This document shows, one piece after another, positions 1-5,824 of a DNA stretch of 15,005 nucleotides. The notes beneath the pieces were generated by a model. It was not told the origin of the DNA and did not search any database. It worked only from the letters and a program-made list of their open reading frames with translations. Source of the stretch: Bacteroidales bacterium UBA1219. Its GTDB lineage: Bacteria > Bacteroidota > Bacteroidia > Bacteroidales > P3. Where the stretch lies: assembly GCA_002309295.1 (NCBI GenBank), contig DBXF01000038.1:1-15005 (forward strand), given 5' to 3'. The position numbers and the translations under genes are program-made. Each line of letters starts with the position of its first letter. Position 1 is the first letter of the stretch.

Positions 1-132
1 CACATGGACGTGATTGCCGCTGCCCTGAAGAACGTGTACGACCGTCGCGACACCATCAAACACGGCGTGCGTATCACATGGGAAGCCGAGCTTATGCGCC
101 ACTTTACAGTGCAACTGGAACGCATTAAATAG
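1..132 (+). CDS. tnaA: Tryptophanase, C-terminal end (partial)
   Basis: This is the last 43 codons of a gene that begins upstream of the window, ending in TAG at 130-132. The peptide opens HMDVIAAALKNVYDRRD and ends with MRHFTVQLERIK. That pattern (HMDV.A..., a spacer, then a tyrosine or tryptophan, E and L-R-H/F-F-T) is the C-terminal end of the PLP-dependent beta-eliminating lyases tryptophanase and tyrosine phenol-lyase. Tryptophanase splits tryptophan into indole, pyruvate and ammonia in the cytoplasm. The RHFT form fits tryptophanase better than tyrosine phenol-lyase (RFFTARF), but the substrate-determining residues are outside the window. A strong terminator follows at 185-215, so it is the last gene of its transcript. 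The family assignment is from memory of the family ends and no catalytic residue is visible here. Confidence 0.8.
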   Translation, partial: HMDVIAAALKNVYDRRDTIKHGVRITWEAELMRHFTVQLERIK

Positions 133-178
133 ATGTTCCGATTTTCAGATTTTCGGATATTCGGATTTCTGATTTAGA
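133..178 (+). repeat. Imperfect tandem tract after the tnaA stop codon
   Basis: The tract starts directly after the stop codon and consists of variations on GATTTTCGGATATTCGGATTT. It resembles in style the tracts found at the ends of several other genes in this window. Confidence 0.6.
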
Positions 179-184
179 TATTTG

Positions 185-215
185 AAGAGACGTGCTGCAG
201 CGCGTCTCTTTTTTT
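185..215 (+). terminator. Rho-independent terminator of tnaA
   Basis: An almost perfect GC-rich stem (AAGAGACGTGCTG pairing with CAGCGCGTCTCTT, with one T-G wobble) is followed by seven T residues at 209-215. It sits 52 bases after the tnaA stop codon and points in the same direction. Confidence 0.88.
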
Positions 216-229
216 GTTGCAACATGTAA

Positions 230-249
230 AGACGCACGGCCGTGCGTCT
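230..249. repeat. 20-base perfect palindrome, copy 1
   Basis: AGACGCACGGCCGTGCGTCT reads the same on both strands. Its core recurs inside the longer palindrome at 353-390, and a related hairpin with core GACACAC-GCA-GTGTGTC lies at 3391-3407. No T run follows, so it is not a simple terminator. Confidence 0.8.
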
Positions 250-283
250 CACAAATTTAAAACACGAATTTCCATATAATCAT

Positions 284-316
284 CCATTAATTATTGTTAT
301 GTTCATCAATTAATGG
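284..316. repeat. Inverted repeat surrounding a candidate promoter
   Basis: CCATTAATT (284-292) and AATTAATGG (308-316) are perfect inverted arms of 9 bases separated by 15 bases. The right arm ends exactly where the -7-like TAAATTTG (317-324) begins, and the TTG that would serve as -33 element lies in the loop. The arrangement suits an operator or a foldback in the DNA or RNA. No regulator is known from the window. Confidence 0.45.
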
Positions 317-324
317 TAAATTTG
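294..324 (+). promoter_or_regulatory. Candidate Bacteroidota promoter, distal to rsmA
   Basis: TTG at 294-296, a spacer of 20 bases, then TAAATTTG at 317-324 match the Bacteroidota primary sigma consensus (TTTG, 19-21 bases, TAnnTTTG). A transcript would start near 330 and carry the 353-390 palindrome as a hairpin before rsmA. Confidence 0.5.
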
Positions 325-352
325 TGGCAATTATATGTGAAAATATATGCCT

Positions 353-390
353 AAAGTGTAGAGACGCACGGCCGTGCGTCTCTACACTTT
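353..390. repeat. 38-base perfect palindrome, copy 2
   Basis: A perfect palindrome of 38 bases centred between 371 and 372. The inner 22 bases (GAGACGCACGG and its complement) contain the same core as 230-249. The outer arms read AAAGTGTA and TACACTTT. It ends 13 bases upstream of the -7-like element of rsmA at 404-411. In RNA it would form a stem of up to about 17-19 pairs. Confidence 0.85.
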
Positions 391-403
391 CAAAAATTTT
401 TCG

Positions 404-411
404 TACATTTG
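404..411 (+). promoter_or_regulatory. Candidate -7 element of rsmA
   Basis: TACATTTG (then C) fits the Bacteroidota -7 element TAnnTTTG and lies 23 bases upstream of the preferred rsmA start at 435. No good TTTG is seen 19-21 bases further upstream, because that stretch is the right arm of the 38-base palindrome. Confidence 0.55.
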
Positions 412-434
412 CAGCTGCAAAACGAAGCACGAAA

Positions 435-1214
435 ATGGACACCGTAAGAGCGAAAAAACATCTGGGACAACACTTTCTGAAGGACCTCGGCATTGCCCGA
501 CGCATTGCCGAAACGCTGGGCGACACTCATCAAAACGTCCTTGAAATCGGTCCCGGCATGGGGGTGCTTACACAGTTTTTGCTTGCCAACCCCAACTACA
601 ACCTGCGGGTGATAGAGATTGACACGGAGTCGGTGGAATACCTCGGCCGCAACTTCCCCGCCCTCGAAGGACGCATACTTTCGGCAGATTTCCTGCAATG
701 CGACCTTGAAGAGCTTTTCGACGGAAGTTTCTCGCTCATAGGCAATTACCCTTACAACATCTCCAACCAGATACTATTCCGCGTGTTCGAAAACCGCAAC
801 CGCATTCCGCTGGTGGCGGGGATGTTCCAGAAAGAGGTGGCGGAACGCATCGCCGCCAAGCCCGGGAGCAAGACCTACGGCATTCTCAGCGTGCTGCTGT
901 CGGCGTTCTACGACATCGAGTACCTTTTCACCGTGGACGAGCATGTGTTCAACCCACCTCCTAAGGTGAAATCGGCGGTGATAAGGCTGAAACGCAACAA
1001 TATAGAGGCACTGCCCTGCGACGAGGCGCTGTTTGTGAAAGTGGTGAAGACGGGCTTCAACCAACGTCGCAAGACCATGCGCAACGCCTTGAAACCATTG
1101 GGATTGCCATTGGACGGCATTCCCGAAAAGCTGCTTATGGCACGTGCCGAACAGCTGTCGGTGGAGGACTTTGTGCAGATAACGAACATTTTACAAAATT
1201 CTAATAATAATTAA
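435..1214 (+). CDS. rsmA: 16S rRNA (adenine(1518)-N6/adenine(1519)-N6) dimethyltransferase
   Basis: RsmA (KsgA) uses S-adenosylmethionine to dimethylate two adjacent adenines in the 3'-terminal hairpin of 16S rRNA during small-subunit maturation. The 259-residue product shows the family start KKHLGQHFL (residues 7-15), the SAM-binding loop VLEIGPGMGVLT (35-46), the acidic end of strand 2 in VIEID (E61) and the catalytic motif GNYPYNIS (103-110, motif IV N-[LY]-P-Y). FNPPPKVKSAV matches the conserved substrate-side segment. Length is normal for the family. The reading frame is open back to 294, but that extension runs through the 38-base palindrome and has no family resemblance, so ATG 435 is chosen. 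mntP begins 3 bases after the stop codon, so the two are probably co-transcribed. Confidence 0.96.
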   Translation: MDTVRAKKHLGQHFLKDLGIARRIAETLGDTHQNVLEIGPGMGVLTQFLLANPNYNLRVIEIDTESVEYLGRNFPALEGRILSADFLQCDLEELFDGSFSLIGNYPYNISNQILFRVFENRNRIPLVAGMFQKEVAERIAAKPGSKTYGILSVLLSAFYDIEYLFTVDEHVFNPPPKVKSAVIRLKRNNIEALPCDEALFVKVVKTGFNQRRKTMRNALKPLGLPLDGIPEKLLMARAEQLSVEDFVQITNILQNSNNN

Positions 1215-1217
1215 GTT

Positions 1218-1775
1218 ATGTCTATACTCATGACCATCGGCCTGGCCCTTGCACTCTCAGTCGACGCTTTTGCTATAGCTGCGGGATGTTCGGCCGGAAA
1301 AAAGATACCAGTGGCTCACGGAGCCCTTCTCGCTCTGTGTTTCAGCATCTTCCATGCTCTATTCCTTATCGGTGGATACCTTATCGGACAGGCGCTAGGC
1401 GGCGAAGCCCAATTCTACAAATGGATTGCCGTGGCTATCATAGCCTTTGTGGGCGTGAAACTGATTCTACGTGCCATACGCAAACCCAAGGACGACAACA
1501 CAACATACGTAACAGGTTCAAAAACAATACTTTTACTTTCCCTCGCCACAAGTTTCGACTTCCTGCTGACAGGCTTGGGACTAGGCATGTTGCAGGTTGG
1601 TCCGCGTTTTTGGTGGTGTGCGGGATTTCTGGCGTTCTTCACAGTGGCAAGCACCTTTTTCGGTGTCCTGATGGGCCGACAGAATCAAAAAAGAAGTCGT
1701 CGCTGGGCCACGTTTTTGGAAGGAGCGCTGCTGGTGGCCGCGGCAGTGCATTTTTTGATGAAAATCGGAGTGTAA
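1218..1775 (+). CDS. mntP: MntP-like manganese efflux pump
   Basis: This is a 185-residue polytopic inner-membrane protein with about six hydrophobic segments. It resembles MntP (formerly DUF204, YebN), which exports Mn2+ and protects against manganese excess. Visible family marks are the first-helix motif LALSVDAFAIA with D16, and the repeated half-motif LATSFDFLLTGLG with D114; these two acidic residues are in the positions known to matter in MntP. The usual G-x-F-Q motif of the second helix appears here as SIFHA (residues 43-47), so this is a divergent member and the metal specificity is inferred. The gene starts 3 bases after rsmA and is probably translated from the same message. No riboswitch is evident between them. 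Confidence 0.85.
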   Translation: MSILMTIGLALALSVDAFAIAAGCSAGKKIPVAHGALLALCFSIFHALFLIGGYLIGQALGGEAQFYKWIAVAIIAFVGVKLILRAIRKPKDDNTTYVTGSKTILLLSLATSFDFLLTGLGLGMLQVGPRFWWCAGFLAFFTVASTFFGVLMGRQNQKRSRRWATFLEGALLVAAAVHFLMKIGV

Positions 1776-1788
1776 TCTTTAAGTTAGG

Positions 1789-1852
1789 CTCCTGTTCGCC
1801 TACGGCTCACGAGATCTTGTAAATCTTGTAAATTATTAAGCCTTCGGCTTAC
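1789..1852 (+). repeat. Dispersed intergenic repeat, copy A
   Basis: It begins CTCCTGTTCGCCTACGGCTC, continues ACGAGATCTTGTAAATC then TTGTAAATT, and ends with the hairpin AAGCCTTCGGCTTAC. It shares this order of blocks with 4704-4752, 4753-4815 and 8534-8595. Confidence 0.8.
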
Positions 1853-1942
1853 ATTTTTAAACACTAATTGAACGAATAAAACACATTTTTACGCAAACAA
1901 AGCTTTTTCAGGCTATAAATATGACTAAAGATTTTCCTATCA

Positions 1943-2038
1943 CAGTCTCGGAGAGACTGAATCTCAATAACCCCACACAAGGAACGCAGTGTGGGGACTA
2001 CATAAACAACTCAAACAAGCAGCGTCTCGGAGAGACGC
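1943..2038. repeat. Cluster of three hairpins with a shared TCTCGGAGAGA core
   Basis: CAGTCTC-GGA-GAGACTG (1943-1959) and GCGTCTC-GGA-GAGACGC (2022-2038) are 7-pair hairpins with the same loop and core but different outer pairs. Between them lies an 8-pair hairpin, CCCCACAC (1971-1978) with GTGTGGGG (1989-1996). Compensated outer pairs suggest that the fold, rather than the exact sequence, has been kept. The layout resembles REP/BIME-type elements. Confidence 0.65.
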
Positions 2039-2080
2039 GACTTTGCGTAAAATCAAAGGATATAAATCAACACTATCAAA

Positions 2081-2653
2081 ATGACTAACGAAGAACTCAT
2101 AAAAAAAATACTGCTCGACACCCGCCGCAAAGGCATGGAGAAGGTGGTGGAGTTTTTGGACGAGAACGATTTTTTCGTCCTGCCCGCCTCCACACGCTAC
2201 CAGAACCGCGAAACGGGCGGACTGGCCAACCACTCGCTGTCGGTGTACCGTTTTGCGATGAAACTTCGTGACGAAGCCATTGCCGCCAATCCTGACGTGG
2301 AACAGACGTTGCCCGCCGACAGCGTTGCCATAGCCGCCCTGCTGCACGACACCTGCAAGGTTTTCAACTACACCGCCGACGTGGAAGGCGGGATGACGTT
2401 CCGTCACAGTCACCGTTTTCCCGTGGGACACGGCGAAAAATCGGTGATAGCCCTGCTGCGCTGCGGTCTGGAGCTAACCGACGAGGAGATTATGGCCATA
2501 CGCTGGCACATGGGCCATTACGAACTGCCCGAACGCGACACGTCGCAGGAGCATAAGGAATACAACATAGCCATGAAACGCACTCCCCTGTGCGACCTTA
2601 TACAACGCGCCGACAAAGAGGCGACAAGAGAGAATTTAGGATTTCGGAATTAG
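2081..2653 (+). CDS. HD-domain phosphohydrolase, small
   Basis: This is a 190-residue cytoplasmic HD-superfamily protein of unknown substrate. The likely metal ligands are visible: H51 (GGLANHSLSVY), H89-D90 (LLHDTCK), H117 (PVGHGEKS), H143 (RWHMG) and D178 (QRADKEA). The H...HD...H...H...D order suits a two-metal HD site, and the GGL-x-NHSLSV block recalls the HD half of YhaM-like 3'-5' exoribonucleases, though no nucleic-acid-binding OB domain is present. The gene stands alone between a repeat region and a bidirectional terminator. An oddity is its end: the last residues (ENLGFRN) and the TAG stop are encoded inside a tandem tract (2633-2666), so the natural C-terminus may have been replaced. 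Confidence 0.85.
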   Translation: MTNEELIKKILLDTRRKGMEKVVEFLDENDFFVLPASTRYQNRETGGLANHSLSVYRFAMKLRDEAIAANPDVEQTLPADSVAIAALLHDTCKVFNYTADVEGGMTFRHSHRFPVGHGEKSVIALLRCGLELTDEEIMAIRWHMGHYELPERDTSQEHKEYNIAMKRTPLCDLIQRADKEATRENLGFRN

Positions 2654-2666
2654 GATTTCGGAATTA
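2633..2666 (+). repeat. Tandem tract that supplies the stop codon of the 2081 gene
   Basis: Two copies of AAT(T)TAGGATTTCGG (2633-2647 and 2648-2661) are followed by a partial third, AATTA. The TAG of the second copy, at 2651-2653, ends the HD-domain gene. Confidence 0.8.
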
Positions 2667-2724
2667 TATATCCAACGGTTATACGTTTTATCCTCCGGTG
2701 TTTTTGAGGTGTTTGTTCAGAAAC

Positions 2725-2757
2725 AAAAAAAAGTGCCATGTTTTCACGGCACTTTTT
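2725..2757. terminator. Bidirectional terminator between convergent genes
   Basis: An A run, a stem AAAGTGCC / GGCACTTT with a loop of about ten bases, and a T run. It can serve the plus-strand HD gene and the minus-strand lipoprotein gene, which converge here. Confidence 0.82.
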
Positions 2758-2778
2758 ATTATTTACTTGCGCGGCCAC

Positions 2779-3324
2779 TCAATCTTGGACGAGGCGTACG
2801 GATCGCCCGATGCACCGAGCGTAGTAGTACATGACCACCCTGCCCGAATAGAAGCAGAGGTACCAAGCGTAGTCCGTACCATGGGGCGTGGACGACCAAT
2901 AGCTGCCGTAGGATCCCACGTTGCCCACATTGCAATAGCAAAAGCGGTAGCCCGCGGCGGGCAGAAAAATTTTGTTGCCGTTGGGGCCATAAAACCAACA
3001 GCCCCGAGCAGATTCATCCCATACATAGGTGCAGTTTTCTTTTAGCTCTTTGAACTGCTCTTTTGTAGGCAATTGGTCGCCAAACTGCTGCACTGCCTCG
3101 TCGTAGGTGTAGAAATCGTAACTGTCGTTGGGGTTTGTTTCGTTTTGGTTTTTCCACAACGTTCCGCTGGGCAGACCTAAATCGACATAACCTGCCGGGG
3201 TTATTCCTCCGCCGCCGGGTGTACCGCTTCCTGTACTGTTGCTATCTTTGTCGCAACTTGCAATTGTGGCAAGTGCCATCATGCACATCACACTAAAAAA
3301 GAGTTGTTTGAATACTTTTTTCAT
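2779..3324 (-). CDS. Lipoprotein with 'VDLGLPSGTLW...YWSSTP' domain, probable DGR target
   Basis: A 181-residue predicted outer-surface lipoprotein. It has a lipoprotein signal peptide with lipobox TIASC (cysteine 24) and a Ser/Gly-rich linker to about residue 43. The domain then runs from YVDLGLPSGTLWKNQNE to YGSYWSSTPHGTDYAWYL and GRSVRLVQD. This resembles the FISUMP-type domains common in Bacteroidota and the C-type-lectin-like folds used by diversity-generating retroelements. The segment from about residue 124 to 176 is rich in Tyr, Cys, Gly and Ser at positions that differ in the paralogue at 8728-9189, while the framework residues are kept. The ligand is unknown; a binding or adhesion role is inferred. 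It has no obvious promoter in the 124 bases upstream and stands alone, its stop converging on a terminator. Confidence 0.8.
   Translation of the reverse strand: MKKVFKQLFFSVMCMMALATIASCDKDSNSTGSGTPGGGGITPAGYVDLGLPSGTLWKNQNETNPNDSYDFYTYDEAVQQFGDQLPTKEQFKELKENCTYVWDESARGCWFYGPNGNKIFLPAAGYRFCYCNVGNVGSYGSYWSSTPHGTDYAWYLCFYSGRVVMYYYARCIGRSVRLVQD
2797..2955 (-). other. Candidate DGR variable region 1
   Basis: The C-terminal coding part of the 2779 gene. Aligned with 8752-8910 it keeps third codon positions but differs at first and second positions, mainly in codons of the form NNC or NNT that could derive from AAC or AAT. Boundaries are approximate: the left end is set by the conserved GTA/GTG after TCC and the right end by the conserved GCG-GGC. 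Confidence 0.6.
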
Positions 3325-3390
3325 TTTTTGAGTATTTTAATTTGTTCCTATTATTGCTTTTTTTGCTATTATCACGTTTCTACTTTTTCT

Positions 3391-3407
3391 GACACACGCA
3401 GTGTGTC
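3391..3407. repeat. 7-pair hairpin related to the GACGCAC palindromes
   Basis: GACACAC-GCA-GTGTGTC, followed by CCTACAATT. On the minus strand it reads GTAGGGACACACTGC..., similar in layout to the GTAGAGACGCAC... palindrome at 353-390. Confidence 0.6.
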
Positions 3408-3411
3408 CCTA

Positions 3412-3450
3412 CAATTTCAATTTTCAACTTTCAATTTTCAACTTTCAACT
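3412..3450 (-). repeat. Imperfect tandem tract after the 3449 gene stop
   Basis: On the minus strand the gene's TAG is followed at once by TTGAAAGTTGAAAATTGAAA and further units of the same kind, about 39 bases in all. Confidence 0.8.
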
Positions 3451-4684
3451 ACCCTCTGAATTCTTTCGGGTAGCAGATATAGTATTTGGTGACGGTCTTA
3501 GCGAGGAAGTCGTGGTCGAGCTGGTCGGAGGCTTCGCTGATGCCGGTGCAACGGCCGTTTTTGAAAAGTATCTCAATCTCTTGGTCCTGAAAGTCGTAGG
3601 CATGGTTCTGCAGCCGTCCGCACTGCACGAAATATTCGCTCTCGGCGGGCGTAACGCCGTATTTCTGCTCGAATATCCGGCGGTAGTGTGCCACACGGCT
3701 TTCTTCGACGGGCTCCCCTCCCACCTCTATACACGGCAGACCTCTGTTTATCAGCTGTTTGGCCAGTTGCGAAAGTACAAAGTCGGGGTGCGCTGTCCAC
3801 ATCTTGGCGGCTGAAATGATGTCGCTGTCGTCGAGGAGTGCGAATTTCTCCAGAATTTCAGGATTGGCGTTGAGGTCGTCGAGGGTGAGGCTGTTGGTGA
3901 AGAAGAAACGCAGATACTCCGAGCAAGGCAGCTCCATGCCGCTGTTCATCAGAAGTTTGGCACGTTTCAGCAGGTTGCGCATAACCTCGTCGGCGGCAAT
4001 CACCGTTTTGTGCATATACACCTGCCAGTACATCAGCCGGCGCGAGATAATGAATTTCTCGATGGAATAGATGCCTTTCTCGTCAACCACGAGGTTGTCG
4101 TTGTGCACGTTGAGCATGTTGATTATACGCTCGGTGCCCACGATGCCTTCGCTCACGCCGGCGAAAAAGCTGTCGCGGTTGAGGTAGTCGAGACGGTCCA
4201 TGTCCAACTGGCTGGATATAAGCTGGTGCAGGAATTTCTTTCCGTAGCTGCCTTCGAAAATCTGTATCGCCAAGCTCAGGCGTCCGCCAAGTTCGTCGTT
4301 GATGCGGTGCATGAAGAGCTTGGAGAGTGTCTCGTGCTCCACGCCTTGTATGATAAAATGTTCCAAGCAGTGCGAGAACGGGCCGTGTCCCACGTCGTGC
4401 AGTAGAATGGCGGCCTGAGCTGCAAGAGCCTCGTCGTCGGTGATGGCCACGCCTTTGTCGCGCAGCACGCCGATGGCTTTCTTCATCAGGAACATAGTGC
4501 CGAGGGCGTGACTGAAACGCGAATGTACGGCACCCGGGTACACCAAGTACGACATCCCAAGCTGACGGATACGCAGCAGCCGCTGGAAATAGCGGTGCGA
4601 CACGATGTCGTACAGCAACTCGTTGTCGAGGGTGATGAAACCATGCACGGGGTCGTTGATAATCTTGGCTTTGTTGGTTTTCAT
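3449..4684 (-). CDS. HD-domain phosphohydrolase, SAMHD1/dGTPase-like (COG1078 type)
   Basis: A 411-residue cytoplasmic protein of the HD family that includes SAMHD1 and bacterial dNTP triphosphohydrolase relatives. The metal-binding set is intact: H59 (HSRFSHALG), H96-D97 (LLHDVGHGPFSH) and the acidic residue in SSQLDMDRLDYLNRDSFFAG (D161 or D163). The IINDPVHGFITLDNELL start and the LLRIRQLGMSYLVYPGAVHSR segment are typical of the COG1078 branch, and length is normal. A likely activity is removal of triphosphate from nucleotides, but members of this branch have varied substrates. It starts at ATG 4684 and is followed downstream by a tandem tract. It is separated from the cupin gene by 155 bases of repeats. 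Confidence 0.93.
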   Translation of the reverse strand: MKTNKAKIINDPVHGFITLDNELLYDIVSHRYFQRLLRIRQLGMSYLVYPGAVHSRFSHALGTMFLMKKAIGVLRDKGVAITDDEALAAQAAILLHDVGHGPFSHCLEHFIIQGVEHETLSKLFMHRINDELGGRLSLAIQIFEGSYGKKFLHQLISSQLDMDRLDYLNRDSFFAGVSEGIVGTERIINMLNVHNDNLVVDEKGIYSIEKFIISRRLMYWQVYMHKTVIAADEVMRNLLKRAKLLMNSGMELPCSEYLRFFFTNSLTLDDLNANPEILEKFALLDDSDIISAAKMWTAHPDFVLSQLAKQLINRGLPCIEVGGEPVEESRVAHYRRIFEQKYGVTPAESEYFVQCGRLQNHAYDFQDQEIEILFKNGRCTGISEASDQLDHDFLAKTVTKYYICYPKEFRG

Positions 4685-4703
4685 GGGCTAATCTCTTTTT
4701 ATT

Positions 4704-4752
4704 CTCCTGCTCGCTTCGCTTCGCGAGATCTGGTATATCTTGTTGATTTTTT
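4704..4752 (+). repeat. Dispersed intergenic repeat, copy B
   Basis: It begins CTCCTGCTCGCTTCGCTTCG and continues with CGAGATCTGGTATATCTTG. It is directly followed by copy C in the same orientation and is the most diverged of the four copies. Confidence 0.65.
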
Positions 4753-4815
4753 CTCCTACTCGCCTTTGGCTCGTGAAATATAGTAAATCTTGTAAATTTT
4801 GTTCGCTTCGCTCAC
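4753..4815 (+). repeat. Dispersed intergenic repeat, copy C
   Basis: It begins CTCCTACTCGCCTTTGGCTC, has the core AGTAAATCTTGTAAATTTTG and ends GTTCGCTTCGCTCACT. The end block is shared with copy D at 8534-8595. Confidence 0.75.
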
Positions 4816-4844
4816 TGACAACTGACAACTGACTACTGACTACT
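4815..4844 (-). repeat. Tandem tract supplying the cupin stop codon
   Basis: On the plus strand it consists of TGACAACTGACAACTGACTA and further units. On the minus strand it reads TAGTCAGTAGTCAGTTGTCA..., and the first TAG is the stop codon of the cupin gene. Confidence 0.75.
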
Positions 4845-5184
4845 TAAAAATTATCGCAATAAAATGAATCGTGGTGCCGCTTTCGTTGCGGATGCTGTGG
4901 CGGTTGCCGCCGCCAGTGAACACCACGTCTCCGGCGTGGAGAATGTGGGTGGTGTCGTTGTCGGTAACAACGGCCTCGCCGTCGAGCAGGTAGTATAGCT
5001 CGGCATCCATGGTGTGGTCGTGTTCGGCAATCATGCTGCCGTGGGGCAGTTCGATGGTGGCGCACATGGCGGTCTTGCCGTAGGTCTCGTCGGGATACAG
5101 GAAATGACGTTTGGTAATCTCGCCTTTGATGTTGCCCGTGTCGATCACGTGCTGCAGTTCCATTTCTTCTTTTTTGCGTATCAT
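4840..5184 (-). CDS. Small cupin-domain protein
   Basis: A 114-residue single-domain cupin of unknown substrate. Cupin motif 1 is complete, GSMIAEHDHTMDAELYYLLDGE, with ligands H55, H57 and E62. Motif 2, AGDVVFTGGGNRHSIRN, provides H96, so a mononuclear metal site is expected. ATG 5184 (MIRKKEEMEL) is preferred because related cupins begin with a similar R-K-K-E-E-M segment and because it lies 7 bases after the stop of the upstream gene. An alternative ATG at 5229 would add MLKNTKKIIQSDNDI and overlap that gene by 38 bases. Its stop codon lies within a tandem tract (4815-4844). It may be read through from the nucleotidyltransferase gene, but its base composition matches the older flanking genes, so it is probably not part of that module. 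Confidence 0.88.
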   Translation of the reverse strand: MIRKKEEMELQHVIDTGNIKGEITKRHFLYPDETYGKTAMCATIELPHGSMIAEHDHTMDAELYYLLDGEAVVTDNDTTHILHAGDVVFTGGGNRHSIRNESGTTIHFIAIIFK

Positions 5185-5191
5185 AATATCG

Positions 5192-5824
5192 TTATCTGAC
5201 TGAATTATTTTTTTGGTATTCTTCAACAACGGATAGAATATTATTTTTCATTTGTTCCCAACTATCATCAATTAACATTATAGGCATAGATTCGCGTTCT
5301 GCATCTTCGAAAAATGTCAAACTCAACAAAGCACGAAATATAGAATAATTGGGATATTTCTGTTTATAAAAACCAAGTATTTCGTCCAAAGAATACTTTT
5401 TCAACAACATATACACATCTATAAAATCCTTTCGACTACCACGTCCTTCAATGGCGTTTATTTTCATAGCAGCAATATCCTGTACAGATGCCAATTTCAA
5501 ACCATTCTCACAAACAGGCGAATCTATCCATTTGTATAGGCTATAGTCAATAACATCCACTTTTACGTCAGAAACAACAAGTTGCAAAATAGATTTTTGA
5601 TTATTTAAAACCACGCAATCTCCAAATTCCGACATTTTATTAATAATCTCGTCGGGAGTATTAGTCATTTCTCCAAAAAAGTCAAGATCAATTGATTGGC
5701 GATGCCCGTATTGCAAAGCTAAAGCTGTGCCACCGACTAGTCGCATCTGGCTCAATTCCGGCAACAACGACAACTTTCTTAAGAGTTCCAGAGTGTCGGG
5801 GTGGATTGTCTGAAGGTATAACAT
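5192..5824 (-). CDS. AbiEii/AbiGii-type nucleotidyltransferase, probable toxin
   Basis: A 210-residue member of the nucleotidyltransferase family that contains AbiEii and the MenT toxins, which inactivate tRNA or other targets by nucleotide transfer. Motifs visible are LVGGTALALQYGHRQSIDLDFF (G31-G32 and the metal-binding D46 and D48), KVDVID (D90, the third carboxylate), K121 in DIAAMKINA, and GSRKDFIDVYML (K132, D133, D136). The set appears catalytically intact. Its start overlaps the end of the upstream partner gene by 46 bases, so the pair is translationally linked. The region is much poorer in GC than its neighbours (15 of 60 bases at 5341-5400), which suggests acquisition. A toxin-antitoxin or phage-defence role is inferred from the family and has not been shown. 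Confidence 0.87.
   Translation of the reverse strand: MLYLQTIHPDTLELLRKLSLLPELSQMRLVGGTALALQYGHRQSIDLDFFGEMTNTPDEIINKMSEFGDCVVLNNQKSILQLVVSDVKVDVIDYSLYKWIDSPVCENGLKLASVQDIAAMKINAIEGRGSRKDFIDVYMLLKKYSLDEILGFYKQKYPNYSIFRALLSLTFFEDAERESMPIMLIDDSWEQMKNNILSVVEEYQKNNSVR

Larger units (their letters stand above)
1776..2080. other. 305-base gap: repeats and hairpins, no gene
   Basis: No convincing ORF lies here. From left to right the gap holds a 64-base dispersed repeat (1789-1852) ending in a small TAAGCC-TTC-GGCTTA hairpin, an AT-rich stretch (1853-1940), and a group of three hairpins (1943-2038). The HD-domain gene starts at 2081. A possible weak promoter (TTTG at 2042-2045, TATAAATC from about 2061) can be drawn but is not persuasive. 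Confidence 0.7.

Noticed and set aside
353..390. 38-base palindrome as a terminator
   Set aside because: It has only a three-base T end and lies upstream of a gene in the same direction; the tnaA terminator is already complete at 185-215.
230..390. Palindromes as a CRISPR array
   Set aside because: There are only two copies of unequal length with no regular spacing and no cas genes.
294..434. N-terminal extension of rsmA from TTG 294
   Set aside because: It would translate the 38-base palindrome and the promoter region, and the family start (KKHLGQHFL) lies just after ATG 435.
5185..5229. Cupin start at ATG 5229
   Set aside because: It would overlap the transferase gene by 38 bases and add a segment not seen in related cupins; ATG 5184 fits the family start.
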